In this document: positions 35,606 through 45,796 of the stretch, in pieces
Position numbering within the stretch: the stretch's first letter is position 1
Layout of the letters: each line of letters begins with the position of its first letter
NCBI GenBank assembly: GCA_902651635.1
Contig: CACRSC010001917.1
Location: forward strand, 149,218-213,217
Length of the DNA stretch: 64,000 nt
Source of the DNA: Mastigamoeba balamuthi
Lineage: Eukaryota; Evosea; Mastigamoebida; Mastigamoebidae
Direction: 5' to 3'
Translations under genes and position numbers: made by a program
The notes under the pieces: generated by a model
Seen by the model: only the letters and a program-made list of their open reading frames with translations
Told to the model about the DNA's origin: nothing
Databases searched by the model: none

Positions 35606-36437
35606 GATTCTCTACATTGATCTTATCGGGGACCCATGAGAAGCCATCACCACATGTGTGGGTCTCTGCAGGGCAACTCGGGGGCCATAACAGCCTGGTA
35701 TCCAGGGGCTGGAACGGCCCCTGCGTTGAGGGCGATCACTCCAAGTCCACAAGACTGAATGTCAACGGGGCAGGGGCAGGAGCTGGCACCGCTCTTGCTC
35801 GGAATTCAAATTGTTGTAACCAGCCTGCAGGAAGGGCCGTTACTCTGGCTTATCTTTGCTCTCTCTTGGTTTGTGCCTTGTGGTCATCATGCCTCTCGTG
35901 CACTGTACCAAGGCAAGTTAGGCATCCAGAGCAGACTGTCATGCAGTTGACAGTAGAGGCTGATTCAACTCAGAATGCTGAATGTGGCTCTTCGCTCGTC
36001 GCTGGTACCCGCTACTGCAGCCTCGTACTGCACGCACACGCTGGACGTGATGGGTGCTGCTCTTGATCTGCGCACGGCCTGCCTGCACAGGCAAAAGTAC
36101 CCTTTCTCGCGGGAGGTGTCTGGGGGTGGCTCTTGAGGTTTAGTGACGGGATCTGCGGGCGCCCAGGGACCTTAACATGGCTGTCACCGTATCGGCGATC
36201 CTCGCAGGCGCTAGAACCCCAGCCTCAGGGAGAACATAGCACTTATGCGAAACGTAGAGGACTCAAAGAACACAATTTGGCTCGAGGAATGAAGCACACG
36301 GGGGGCTTGTGGCCCACACATGTTGTGCTGTTCGGCTTCATTCACTCTCGAAAACCAATTGCTGTCTCTCACCCTCAACGGGGCTCAGGGTGGCACAGCG
36401 CGAGTCCGACCTGCACTGGCAGACGACAGACCACGGC
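35606..36437. other. Relic intergenic block
   Basis: Inverted, diverged copy of the intergenic sequence at 45293-45730, e.g. the segment around CACGGGGGCTTGTGG at about 36298 and the block around 35630-35790. Expanded relative to the parent by sequence of unknown origin at about 35840-36130. Confidence 0.6.
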
Positions 36438-37058
36438 TTACCGGGGTGCGGCAGGGGCGGGGGTGTACTTGGAGTCGGCCTCGGAGTCGTCCTGCAGCTC
36501 GGCCAAGAGCGCCAGGTGTTAGGGGTAGGCGAACTCCTTAACTAAGTTGAGTTAACTCAGGGTGAGTTGTAACTCAACCTGACCCTGCGAGTTGCCTTGG
36601 TAATTACCTGAGGATTCGTCTCTCTAAAGACGAAGTGTTTCGTATCTTCATCATCCTCACGTGGGCACCAAGAGAGCATGTGTGTCACTGAATACGGGAT
36701 GCAGAAACAGACCTCAGCACACTCTGACAACTCCCACGACCCCTCTGAGCACTCCATGACATGGTCTGTTCACGCTGCAGGACTTTTCCGGGGGGTCTGA
36801 GTGACCTCAGACACGGAGAAGGTAAGTATCTTGCCGACCCCAAGCGGATGTCCTTGCAGCATGCTGCGCCCGCACCTGCACCGCACCCCAGCATCAACGG
36901 GGAGTGGGAAAGAAGGAAACAGGGTGCACCGAGCATGGTGCAGAGCCAGTAATACATGTTCTTGGCTCTGGGGACTCCTCGATGTCCTCGGCATGGCAGC
37001 ACGTGGTGAGGGTGAGGGCATAGATTATGGCGATGACTGTGAACTTGAAGCTGAGCAT
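36438..37058 (-). pseudogene. Decayed copy of the small membrane-protein gene at 44688
   Basis: Reverse-strand copy of the gene at 44688-45292. The first exon is still readable: M-SFKFTVIAII, a signal-peptide core, then CCHAEDIEESPEP where the intact gene has CCRAEDIEEPLEP. It continues to MYYWLCT with a one-base frame slip relative to the parent. The Cys pair ACCKDI after the former intron is retained. The middle, including the membrane span, is lost or unrecognisable, while the end (ELQDDSEADS against ELQDNPEADS) and 3' flank are kept. Not expected to make a protein. Confidence 0.8.
36546..36578. repeat. Near-perfect inverted repeat
   Basis: GTTGAGTTAACTC and GAGTTGTAACTCAAC are reverse complements apart from one inserted pair, separated by five bases, so they could form a hairpin of 13 pairs. 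It sits inside the membrane-protein relic and has no counterpart in the intact gene. Confidence 0.6.
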
Positions 37059-40000
37059 CTTGTAACATAAGTTGTGTTATGTTGTGGCCAAGACTGGTGC
37101 CCCATCTGGGTGATAATGTTCCCCCAGATGTGTTTAAATCTGTCTTCATTGGCCCCAGAGTTGCATGACCCACAGTGTATACTCAGTAATGCTGCCACGC
37201 ACACTGCGGTTGGTCAGATGAACTCAGGTGACACCATTTTGCTTGCATTGAAAGCACCATGGAAACATTTTCACCCAGGCAGGGTGCCAGTCTTGGGGAG
37301 TTAATTTTTCTGTCAGGAGTAAAGGGGCATTTTCCCCCAAAAAACGCTTCCAAGTGCTAATCAAATTGACAGTTTTAACACATGAACGAAAAAACAAGGT
37401 TTTTGGTGTGTTTGAAATGATGAACTATTATTTAACTCGATTCTATGTAGGTTTGATGTCTGCAGTGGTTCTATTGATTGTATTTATCCGATTCGGGACT
37501 ATTCCTGATTTTAAAAGCGGGTTTTCGTTTCATTTTTTGCGTTTTTTCATTTTAAAGTTATGTGTGGCCCATTTTCGCAATTAAAATCTGTTTAAATTGT
37601 TTAACCCAAAACCCCCAAAATGCCTCTTTTCTCCTGACAGTAAACAAAGTGAAAAAGTCGTTTTAAATGACTTTCCAAAATGAGAAAAACGAAGTAAAGT
37701 ATGGTACGAAATAATTCTAAAGAGGATAAGAAAAAAACATTAGTAACAGAAAAGAGTTGCAATGACAAACTTAAACTCTAATGAAGGATCAGAAAAGCAG
37801 TGTTGGTTTTGGTGAACAAATGGGAAAATGGTAAGAAGAGACATCACCATATTATTCCAAACTTAGCCCTTTCTTTTTCATATTGTATGTGCTGGCCTTT
37901 TTATTGTTACAGGGGCTGTTTTCTTAGCAGACAAGGTTCGGGATGTCAAGGTCTGTGTTGAAGGAGATTTCTTGGCTGAGGACCGGGCTTTTCTGGCAGG
38001 GGGACGGGATCTCTGTGAAGCTCTGGATTTCTCTGAGAAACAAAGAATCAGAAAATTATAAAGTGGCTACCTCTGCTACCTCTGCTGTGCTCTTGGCCTG
38101 TGCTGCTGCCTTGGTTGCCTCTGCTGTCTCTGCACCCTCTTCTGCCTTGGCTGCCTCTAGTGCAACTGCTTCTGCAGACTCAATTCTGGTGCTGTGGAAA
38201 CACGTTGTCCAACAGCAAAAGAAATTTTCATGAACAGATTTCCGATGACACAGTTCCATTTGCTGAATGCAATGCATGCAATGAAATTACATTGCTAATT
38301 TAGCACTAGTAGTGGTATAAGCAATGCATAGTGCTAGGTAAATAATATTCATAATGCTGAATTTGGGTTGCATGCAGTGCTAAATCACTAATAGTGATAT
38401 AGTGCTATAGTGCTAAATTTAGCGCAAAATTCGAGATTGAATCGCTTAAGTAGCACTGAAAAACATTACTAAAGATTTAGAACTTCATATCAATCATAGT
38501 TGCAGTAATGATCAAACATTAAATTATTAGACAATAGTATTTTGAGTAAATGCCCTGTTCAACTTCGATCTCAATTCCTGTTGACAGCATGATTGACTTC
38601 TGGAATGTCTGCAGATTCATCTTCTTGCTGTTAAACTGCTTCTCTACATTCCCTGCTGTGTTCTTGGACTGCTCATCAGTGATCTTCTTGGAGTGGCTCT
38701 GCTTGCAGATCCACATTGATCACGTTTACATACTGTAGCTGACCCAGTTCTACTTCATGCTGCTATGCATGCTCTACTACATAGTGTAGCAGAAGTGAAT
38801 TTTACCAGCAGTGTATAGTGAAGTCCGTATAGCAGTGAGAAGTGAAACTTGGTCCACTACACAGTGTAGTGAAGCCTGCATAGCAATGTGTAGTGAAGAA
38901 GGCAGATCTGCTATGCACTGCTATGCAGGGTCTGCTACATGACATCATGAAGGTGCATCTGCTACGTGGCATAGTGAAGACTGCATAGCATCATGTAGTG
39001 GATATTATATAGCAGATACATCTCTGCAATACAGTGCAGCAAAGGTATGTGAAGCAGGGAGTAGCAGAAGCAGTTGCATAGTGAAGTATAGCAGAAGCCT
39101 GAGTAGATGAGTATTCTAGAGTTTGCCAGCTGGCTGATTTGCACTTGATATCATTTGCACACTAAGAAAGCAATGCAGAAGGGGTTTGGCAGAGCAGATA
39201 ATGCAGAAACAGAAGTACATGGCAGGTAAAACACACAGAAACAGTCCAAGTACATGAGAGAGAGGGCGGAGAGGCCAAACCATATCAGTGCAGATCGTAT
39301 GACAGGTTCTACTCCATGAAGTGTTACCTGCAGAGGGCTGGCCACATGGGTGGTCATTATTGCTCCAAGAAGTGGAATGAAACATCTGAAAGAGAGTCTT
39401 CTCTGATGGTGACAAACAGAGCTGCTGCATGAAGCCAAGGTCAAAGCAGCAGAGAACAAATGCCAGCATGTTATGATCAGCTCTAGCACAGGTTTGTACA
39501 TAAATCTACCATTTTAGTGAAGTTTATTTTTAACAGTATCAAAGAGAGAGTGGAGCCAATTAAGACAGTTCACTGCCATAGTGACTGAAGCAATGAAGAG
39601 CGTGCTGGTGGACCAGGAGACTAACCAGAGGAAAAGAGAAGGAGAGAAAGCAGAAAATCAAGAAAGAAAACAGGGCAAGTGTGCTTGGGAGAGCCCACAT
39701 TCAGCTGTGTAAAAGCACCTCAGACAGCACTCCAGACACTCAGAAAGTACCAGGAGAGAAGAGCAGAGCTGCAGGAAGCAGAGAGCAGCATTGAGACGAG
39801 ATACAAGAAGACCATAGAGCATCCAGGGTCCAGAGCCATTCCCCATCAAGTACAGGAGTTACACTGAAGTTGCATGAAGGTTCTCCAGCATTCATCGAGT
39901 TGCTTGAAGACTGTTCCCCTTGAGTCTGGTAGCAGTGCCTCCCCAAAAACGGAGGCAATTCCCGGGGGAAGACGCCGTGCAGGGACAATTCCTGGGAGGG

Positions 40001-40107
40001 GATGAGTGCTCTGGTTTGCCAAGCACGGCGGTTTGGAGACCGACCTCCTCCAGAGCACTCCAGATTGATATCTCGGGAGAATATCTAACGGGCCTCACTG
40101 TTTGAAA
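37059..40107. other. AT-rich gene-poor island
   Basis: About 3 kb with no supported gene. From about 37.3 to 39.1 kb the base composition drops well below that of the rest of the window, with long A and T runs. A 76-codon hydrophobic frame at 37354 and an Ala-rich minus-strand frame at 38277-38056 are the only notable frames. Between 39.4 and 39.85 kb there are Lys/Glu/Gln-rich plus-strand fragments in shifting frames that could be a decayed coiled-coil gene. The last 200 bases are the promoter of the FHA-RING gene. Confidence 0.5.
38740..39110. repeat. Degenerate short-repeat block (TAGCAG / TAGTG family)
   Basis: A dense field of CTACATAGTGTAG, TGCATAGCAGTG, TAGCAGAAG and similar words, repeated irregularly with substitutions over about 370 bases. 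A related field of AGTGCTAAAT/GTGCTA words occurs at about 38300-38420. The pattern is that of a degenerate minisatellite; I see no coding capacity or terminal structure. Confidence 0.65.
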
Positions 40108-42126
40108 ATGGCGGGAGCGGCGCTGGGCTGCGCGTGCGGCGCTCACCTGCTGCTCGTCGAGCGCGACGCCTGCCCCCGCGCCGGGCTGCCCCGCGTGGTG
40201 CACCTCAGCAAGCCGCGCGTCACCGTCGGCCGCGACAGGTCCGCCGATGTCCAGATCGACTCGTCGCGTCTGCCGCTTCTCGTCTCGCGCGTCCACGCGT
40301 CTTTCGAGACCCGCGGCGGCGCCGGGTGGACCGTCACCGACGAGAAGTGCGCCCCCACCCCCACTTGCATCACGCGTTGCCTCACGCGTGTCCGCCGCAG
40401 GAGCAAGAACGGCGTGCTGGTCAACGGCGTCCGCATCGGTGGGCATCCCAGCCCCCGAAGATTCTCTCCCCCCAGATTCCGCATTTCGAGAGCAATATCG
40501 CGAACATCCGGAATCCTGACGCGAGATCCTTCCCCGGGGTGGAAACGCCTGCGCAGCGAGCGCGAGGCTGAGAGACGGCGACGTGATCGTGTTCGGGGCC
40601 GGCGGGAGCGCCCGCGTGGGGTCGCGCTGCGTGCCCCAGCGGACCAACGAGCTGGTGTACCGCTTCGCGCTGTCCCCGGTCGCCGTCGCCGTCGCCGCCG
40701 CCCGCCCTGCGCCCGCGTCGACTCCGCGCCACACGACGACGCCCCGCGCGCCCAAGCGCCAGTCGCCGCCGCCGTCTCCCGAGAGCGGCGAGGGGGCGGA
40801 CGAGAACGAGGCGCAGGCGCAGGGCAAGCGGGCAGCGCCCGACAGCGTCTCGGGGACGTCGCGGAAGAGGAGGAGGAGAGCAGCAGCGCCAGCGGACCAC
40901 GAAGGTGCCTTCGCCGCGACCCCTCTCGTCCCCTCCCACGGGGCCCCTGCGGGCGTGGCGGGCTGACAGCGCCCTCGGCGAGCAGAGACGACGAGGGAGG
41001 AGGGGGACGCGGCGGACGCGAGAGACGCGAGAGACGCGATCATCGAGCGGCAGCAGCAGATGCTCCGCAGGCTCGAGGAGCAGCTCAGGAGGAGAGGGGC
41101 CGACGGCCGCGAGGGTCAGTGCGCAGCAGCCACTGGCGGGCAGCGTCTCACACACCGCACCGCACGCGCCGCCCCGCAGCGGACCAGCGCAGGGACGCCG
41201 GGGACTCGCGCGACGCGATCATCGAGCGGCAGCAGCAGATGCTGCACAAGCTCGAGGAGCAGCTCAAGACCAGCGAGGCCATCATCGCGGACATCGGCAA
41301 GCAGCAGCAGCAGAAGCTCGCGCAGCAGCAGCAGCAGGGGCTGCAGGGGCAGAGCCAGCACTCGTTCCACGAGGAGCAGCTCGAGGCGGAGCGCGGGGGG
41401 GCGGCGCCGGCGTCGGGGCTGCCGAAGCTGCTGGAGAACCTCAACTGCACCATCTGCCAGGACCTCATCGTGACGCCCATGACGCTGGCCTGCTCGCACA
41501 GCTTCTGCAGGGCCTGCATCGCCGAGTGGCGCCAGCACAAGAACGAGTGCCCCGTCTGCCGCGCGCGCATCGACGCGGCGCCCGTGATGTCGCTCGCCCT
41601 CAACAACGCGATCCTCTGCGTCGTCGACGAGCTCCCCGCCGCCGACCGCGAGGCCTACCGCTCGCGCCAGGCCGAGGCCGCCTCGCAGGCGCAGGCGCAG
41701 GCTGCGCCCAGCCAGCCCCAGCAGTCGCAGCAGTCGCAGCCCAGCGTTCACAGCAGCGGGGCCTCTGGGTCGTCGGGCTCCGTCTCGGACGACGAGAGGG
41801 CCACGCGGAGGCTCAGGGCGAGCATCGCGCAGGCGCGCAGGCAGGGCATGAGGTTCCTCTCGGCGACGGACGCGTGGTCCGACGACGAGAAGCGCGTGTT
41901 CCGCGACGGCGTCTCGCGCTACGCGTCGGGCAGCGCCCGGGCCGTCTACTGCGAGAGCGTGGGCGTCACGCCGGCGTTTGTGCGCAGCGCGTCGGCCGCG
42001 CAGCTGCGGCAGGCGGGCGCCAACGTCGGCGTCGTGGGGTGCGCGGCGGTGCTCTCGGTGCACACGCTGCGAGAGCGCCTCGAGGCCTTCATCGCCGGAA
42101 CCGTCTCCCTCTCCAGAATTGTATAG
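40108..42126 (+). CDS. FHA-RING E3 ubiquitin ligase (CHFR/RNF8-like architecture)
   Basis: Predicted ubiquitin ligase that recognises phosphothreonine partners. The start is the ATG of MAGAALGCACG. The FHA domain lies over the first three exons: VTVGRDRSADVQI, SRLPLLVSRVHASF, then across introns at about 40352-40400 and 40440-40550 SKNGVLVNGVRI and RLRDGDVIVFG. A basic/proline-rich linker with KRRRR follows. Next come two similar helices, DAIIERQQQMLRRLEEQL and DAIIERQQQMLHKLEEQL, separated by an intron and apparently an exon-level duplication. A C3HC4 RING is at about 41445-41560 (CTICQDLIVTPM, CSHSFCRAC, CPVC). A C-terminal Ser/Gln-rich and helical region ends SLSRIV. FHA plus coiled coil plus RING is the layout of CHFR and RNF8; which it resembles more is not decidable here. 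The middle exon edges are approximate. Confidence 0.85.
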   Translation: MAGAALGCACGAHLLLVERDACPRAGLPRVVHLSKPRVTVGRDRSADVQIDSSRLPLLVSRVHASFETRGGAGWTVTDEKCAPTPTCITRCLTRVRRRSKNGVLVNGVRIGGHPSPRRFSPPRFRISRAISRTSGILTRDPSPGWKRLRSEREAERRRRDRVRGRRERPRGVALRAPADQRAGVPLRAVPGRRRRRRRPPCARVDSAPHDDAPRAQAPVAAAVSRERRGGGRERGAGAGQAGSARQRLGDVAEEEEESSSASGPRRCLRRDPSRPLPRGPCGRGGLTAPSASRDDEGGGGRGGRERRERRDHRAAAADAPQARGAAQEERGRRPRGSVRSSHWRAASHTPHRTRRPAADQRRDAGDSRDAIIERQQQMLHKLEEQLKTSEAIIADIGKQQQQKLAQQQQQGLQGQSQHSFHEEQLEAERGGAAPASGLPKLLENLNCTICQDLIVTPMTLACSHSFCRACIAEWRQHKNECPVCRARIDAAPVMSLALNNAILCVVDELPAADREAYRSRQAEAASQAQAQAAPSQPQQSQQSQPSVHSSGASGSSGSVSDDERATRRLRASIAQARRQGMRFLSATDAWSDDEKRVFRDGVSRYASGSARAVYCESVGVTPAFVRSASAAQLRQAGANVGVVGCAAVLSVHTLRERLEAFIAGTVSLSRIV

Positions 42127-42328
42127 CGAGCAATTGCAACCCTCCCCCCTGTCACGATGACGTTTTAGTTCGGACGGCCGGCCCATCTGTGCTGCCGGTG
42201 GTCGCGTGTGGTCGCCCTACGTGTTCTCTGTGGCGTGTGTGCCACAGAGCAAGAAGACAGGGCGCCTGTGGCGTGCGTGTTGCCACAGGCCAACGACCTG
42301 GCCAGATCCTCACTCACCACGCAGAGTT

Positions 42329-42959
42329 NNNNNNNNNNNNNNNNNNNNNNNNNNNNNNNNNNNNNNNNNNNNNNNNNNNNNNNNNNNNNNNNNNNNNNNN
42401 NNNNNNNNNNNNNNNNNNNNNNNNNNNNNNNNNNNNNNNNNNNNNNNNNNNNNNNNNNNNNNNNNNNNNNNNNNNNNNNNNNNNNNNNNNNNNNNNNNNN
42501 NNNNNNNNNNNNNNNNNNNNNNNNNNNNNNNNNNNNNNNNNNNNNNNNNNNNNNNNNNNNNNNNNNNNNNNNNNNNNNNNNNNNNNNNNNNNNNNNNNNN
42601 NNNNNNNNNNNNNNNNNNNNNNNNNNNNNNNNNNNNNNNNNNNNNNNNNNNNNNNNNNNNNNNNNNNNNNNNNNNNNNNNNNNNNNNNNNNNNNNNNNNN
42701 NNNNNNNNNNNNNNNNNNNNNNNNNNNNNNNNNNNNNNNNNNNNNNNNNNNNNNNNNNNNNNNNNNNNNNNNNNNNNNNNNNNNNNNNNNNNNNNNNNNN
42801 NNNNNNNNNNNNNNNNNNNNNNNNNNNNNNNNNNNNNNNNNNNNNNNNNNNNNNNNNNNNNNNNNNNNNNNNNNNNNNNNNNNNNNNNNNNNNNNNNNNN
42901 NNNNNNNNNNNNNNNNNNNNNNNNNNNNNNNNNNNNNNNNNNNNNNNNNNNNNNNNNNN
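42329..42959. other. Assembly gap (run of N)
   Basis: 631 unknown bases. The sequence before it (41233-42328) and after it (42960-44073) are near-identical, and the left copy stops exactly at CACGCAGAGTT while the right one continues past that point. This is what joining two overlapping contigs or haplotypes would give. Confidence 0.95.
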
Positions 42960-43853
42960 CAGCAGATGCTGCACAAGCTCGAGGAGCAGCTCAAGACCAG
43001 CGAGGCCATCATCGCGGACATCGGCAAGCAGCAGCAGCAGAAGCTCGCGCAGCAGCAGCAGCAGGGGCTGCAGGGGCAGAGCCAGCACTCGTTCCACGAG
43101 GAGCAGCTCGAGGCGGAGCGCGGAGGGGCGGCGCCGGCGTCGGGGCTGCCGAAGCTGCTGGAGAACCTCAACTGCACCATCTGCCAGGACCTCATCGTGA
43201 CGCCCATGACGCTGGCCTGCTCGCACAGCTTCTGCAGGGCCTGCATCGCCGAGTGGCGCCAGCACAAGAACGAGTGCCCCGTCTGCCGCGCGCGCATCGA
43301 CGCGGCGCCCGTGATGTCGCTCGCCCTCAACAACGCGATCCTCTGCGTCGTCGACGAGCTGCCCGCCGCCGACCGCGAGGCCTACCGCTCGCGCCAGGCC
43401 GAGGCCGCCTCGCAGGCGCAGGCGCAGGCTGCGCCCAGCCAGCCCCAGCAGTCGCAGCAGTCGCAGCCCAGCGTTCACAGCAGCGGGGCCTCTGGGTCGT
43501 CGGGCTCCGTCTCGGACGACGAGAGGGCCACGCGGAGGCTCAGGGCGAGCATCGCGCAGGCGCGCAGGCAGGGCATGAGGTTCCTCTCGGCGACGGACGC
43601 GTGGTCCGACGACGAGAAGCGCGTGTTCCGCGACGGCGTGTCGCGCTACGCGTCGGGCAGCGCCCGGGCCGTCTACTGCGAGAGCGTGGGCGTCACGCCG
43701 GCGTTTGTGCGCAGCGCGTCGGCCGCGCAGCTGCGGCAGGCGGGCGCCAACGTCGGCGTCGTGGGGTGCGCGGCGGTGCTCTCGGTGCACACGCTGCGAG
43801 AGCGCCTCGAGGCCTTCATCGCCGGAACCGTCTCCCTCTCCAGAATTGTATAG
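42960..43853 (+). CDS. Second, 5'-truncated copy of the FHA-RING gene
   Basis: Begins at the gap inside the second helix (QQMLHKLEEQLK) and runs through the RING domain to SLSRIV and the same stop. It differs from the 40108 gene by only a handful of substitutions, e.g. CGGGGGG to CGGAGG near the RING and CTCCCC to CTGCCC later, none of which breaks the frame. Its 3' flank has three copies of a 10-base unit TGTGGTCGCG where the first copy has one. It is either a very young tandem duplicate whose 5' half lies in the gap or the other haplotype of the same gene placed twice. The assembly explanation is more likely. Confidence 0.7.
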   Translation, partial: QQMLHKLEEQLKTSEAIIADIGKQQQQKLAQQQQQGLQGQSQHSFHEEQLEAERGGAAPASGLPKLLENLNCTICQDLIVTPMTLACSHSFCRACIAEWRQHKNECPVCRARIDAAPVMSLALNNAILCVVDELPAADREAYRSRQAEAASQAQAQAAPSQPQQSQQSQPSVHSSGASGSSGSVSDDERATRRLRASIAQARRQGMRFLSATDAWSDDEKRVFRDGVSRYASGSARAVYCESVGVTPAFVRSASAAQLRQAGANVGVVGCAAVLSVHTLRERLEAFIAGTVSLSRIV

Positions 43854-44073
43854 CGAGCAATTGCAGCCCCCCTGTCACGATGACGTTTTAGTTCGGACGG
43901 CCGGCCCATCTGTGCTGCCCGGTGGTCGCGTGTGGTCGCGTGTGGTCGCGTGTGGTCGCCCTACGTGTTCGTCAGTGGCGTGTGTGCCACAGAGCAAGAA
44001 GACAGGGCGCCTGTGGCGTGCGTGTTGCCACAGGCCAACGACCTGGCCAGATCCTCACTCACCACGCAGAGTT

Positions 44074-44687
44074 AATTGCGCGGCCCTGAGAGCCCGTGGC
44101 GTGGCACTCAGGCTCATCCCCGGCTGAAGCGCGAGGACCCGCGAGCAGCAGCGATGCTCTCCAGGGCCTGCGGCTTGTGCCCCTGAGTAGCGTTATGTGA
44201 CAACCGATTCTGAATGCAACTAGCAGAAACTCTGCGTCTTCGAGTAATTGATCGGAGGACAGGCTTTTCCCGGAATTAGATTTTCCGGCGGGAAGTGGAG
44301 CGGGGGAAGAATATCTTGGTCGAAAAATCGTCGTTTCCCTTGGGGGAAGAATATCTTGGTGACTCGACCTGTGGAACTCACTGTACCTGACGTGGCAAGG
44401 TGCGGGCGGTCTCTCCAGCAAACTGCGGCCAGGTGTGCACCGGCGCCCGCAGGGTCCCGCTCCCCGTGACTTTAGGGTGCACAGGGACTGAATGCCTTTG
44501 CCGCGCAATTTTGCCTCAAGGAGCACCGACCACTGCGAACACGAATCGGCCGCTGCAGCTCTGCCGATACGTCAGACGAGGGGGCATAGGCCCCTCAGGG
44601 GAGAAGGCCTTGGCCCCCAGAAACAAACAAACCCCCATCGAGCAGAGTACCTCCAAAACACCCTCAAAGCCAACGATCGCACCCAAG
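44074..44687. other. Intergenic region before the membrane-protein gene
   Basis: About 610 bases, the likely promoter region of the membrane-protein gene. It contains the 19-base direct repeat described separately. No gene supported on either strand. Confidence 0.5.
44302..44360. repeat. 19-base direct repeat upstream of the membrane-protein gene
   Basis: GGGGGAAGAATATCTTGGT occurs exactly at 44302-44320 and again at 44342-44360, with start positions 40 bases apart (about four helical turns). Each contains AAGAATATCTT-like dyad symmetry (AGATATTCTT on the other strand). A paired-site regulatory element is possible. Confidence 0.6.
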
Positions 44688-45292
44688 ATGCCCAGCCTCA
44701 AGCTCGTCGCCGTCGCCGTCGTCTGCGCCCTCGCCCTCGCCACGTGCTGCCGCGCCGAGGACATCGAGGAGCCCCTGGAGCCGGGGTTCATCGAGAACAT
44801 GTATTACTGGCTCTGCACTTCGCTCGGTGCGCCCCGCTCTCCCCCGCTCCTCCCTTCAATTTCCCGCTCCCGCTGACACCGGGGCTGCGGTGCGGGTGCC
44901 TGTGCGCAGCGTGCTGCAAGGACACCCGCCAGCGCCAGATCGAGCTGGCGAAGACGATCTTCCGCTACGAGGCCATCACCAGCGCCAAGATCGAGAAGCG
45001 GGGGTCGCTGATGGACGCCTACAGCGCCACCAAGAAGCACTTTGACTCGGTCGAGCTCCCGGCGGCCCTGCTGCTCACCCTCGGCGTCGCGTGCTCCGTG
45101 TCGCTCGTCCTCCGCCTGCAGGCGCTCTTGGCGCGCCGCAGCACGACGTGCGAGGCGACACAGCACGAGGCCGTCAACCACGAGGGCATGGTGAAGAGCG
45201 AGAACGAGGCGTTCGCACGCTCGGTCGCAGAGCTGCAGGACAACCCCGAGGCCGACTCCATGGACACCCTCGCCCGCGTCGCGCCCCAGTAG
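44688..45292 (+). CDS. Small single-span membrane protein, paralogue of the gene at 19983
   Basis: Two exons with a phase-1 intron at 44827-44909. About 173 residues: signal peptide (SLKLVAVAVVCALALATCC), short acidic luminal segment (EDIEEPLEPGFIENMYYW), LCTSLACCKDT across the splice, a helix, one membrane span (LPAALLLTLGVACSVSLVL), then a cytosolic tail with acidic stretches (MVKSENEAFARSVAELQDN). The 19983 gene has the same order, the same intron position and phase between two Cys-bearing half-motifs, and LGVA in the span. A decayed inverted copy is at 36438-37058. It converges on the xylanase gene. No known family recognised; membrane location is supported by signal peptide and span, function is unknown. 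Confidence 0.8.
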
Positions 45293-45796
45293 GCCGTTGT
45301 CTGTTGTCTGCCAGCGCATGCCGGACTCGCGCTGCCCTGAGAGACCGATTGAATCAAGTGTATTGATAGTGATTGAAGAACAGCACATCAGGTGTAGACC
45401 ACAAGCCCCCGTGTGCTTCTTTCCTCGACCCCGATTTGTGTCCTTCGCTTGAGAGATCTGCCGGCGTAAGGCCCTGCCTACTGGCTGGTCACATAGCGGA
45501 CGCCCAGCGAGAGCGGTGCTAGCCCCTGCCCCTCGCGGACTCGAGGTGGTCGTTCTCCACACAGGGCTGTGCCACCCACTGGTCCCCAGGTTGTGATGGT
45601 CTGCTGCGTGGCCCTGCAGAGAGACCCATACAGGGGGGTGATGACAGAAGTCTGGTTCCTGGATATGGATGCCCCAAGATCCTTTAATTAAAGGGGTAAG
45701 CTCATTGGTTGAATCAGGAAATCAATCAGCTGCATCTGTGGTTCTATTTTTCATACACACAACACCAATTGATTTGCTCCATCGGGCCTCTCTCTC
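45293..45796. other. Convergent intergenic region
   Basis: About 500 bases between the membrane-protein stop and the xylanase stop. It was copied, inverted, into the relic block at 35.6-36.4 kb. Contains TTAATTAAA at about 45684. No gene supported. Confidence 0.5.

Noticed and set aside
38056-38277. Ala/Glu-rich minus-strand frame
   Set aside because: Produced by a degenerate GCCTCTGCT-like repeat in AT-rich DNA; no evidence of splicing to other exons.
40905-43853. 982-codon frame running through the N run
   Set aside because: Open only because N bases were read through; it joins two copies of the same gene and is not a real protein.
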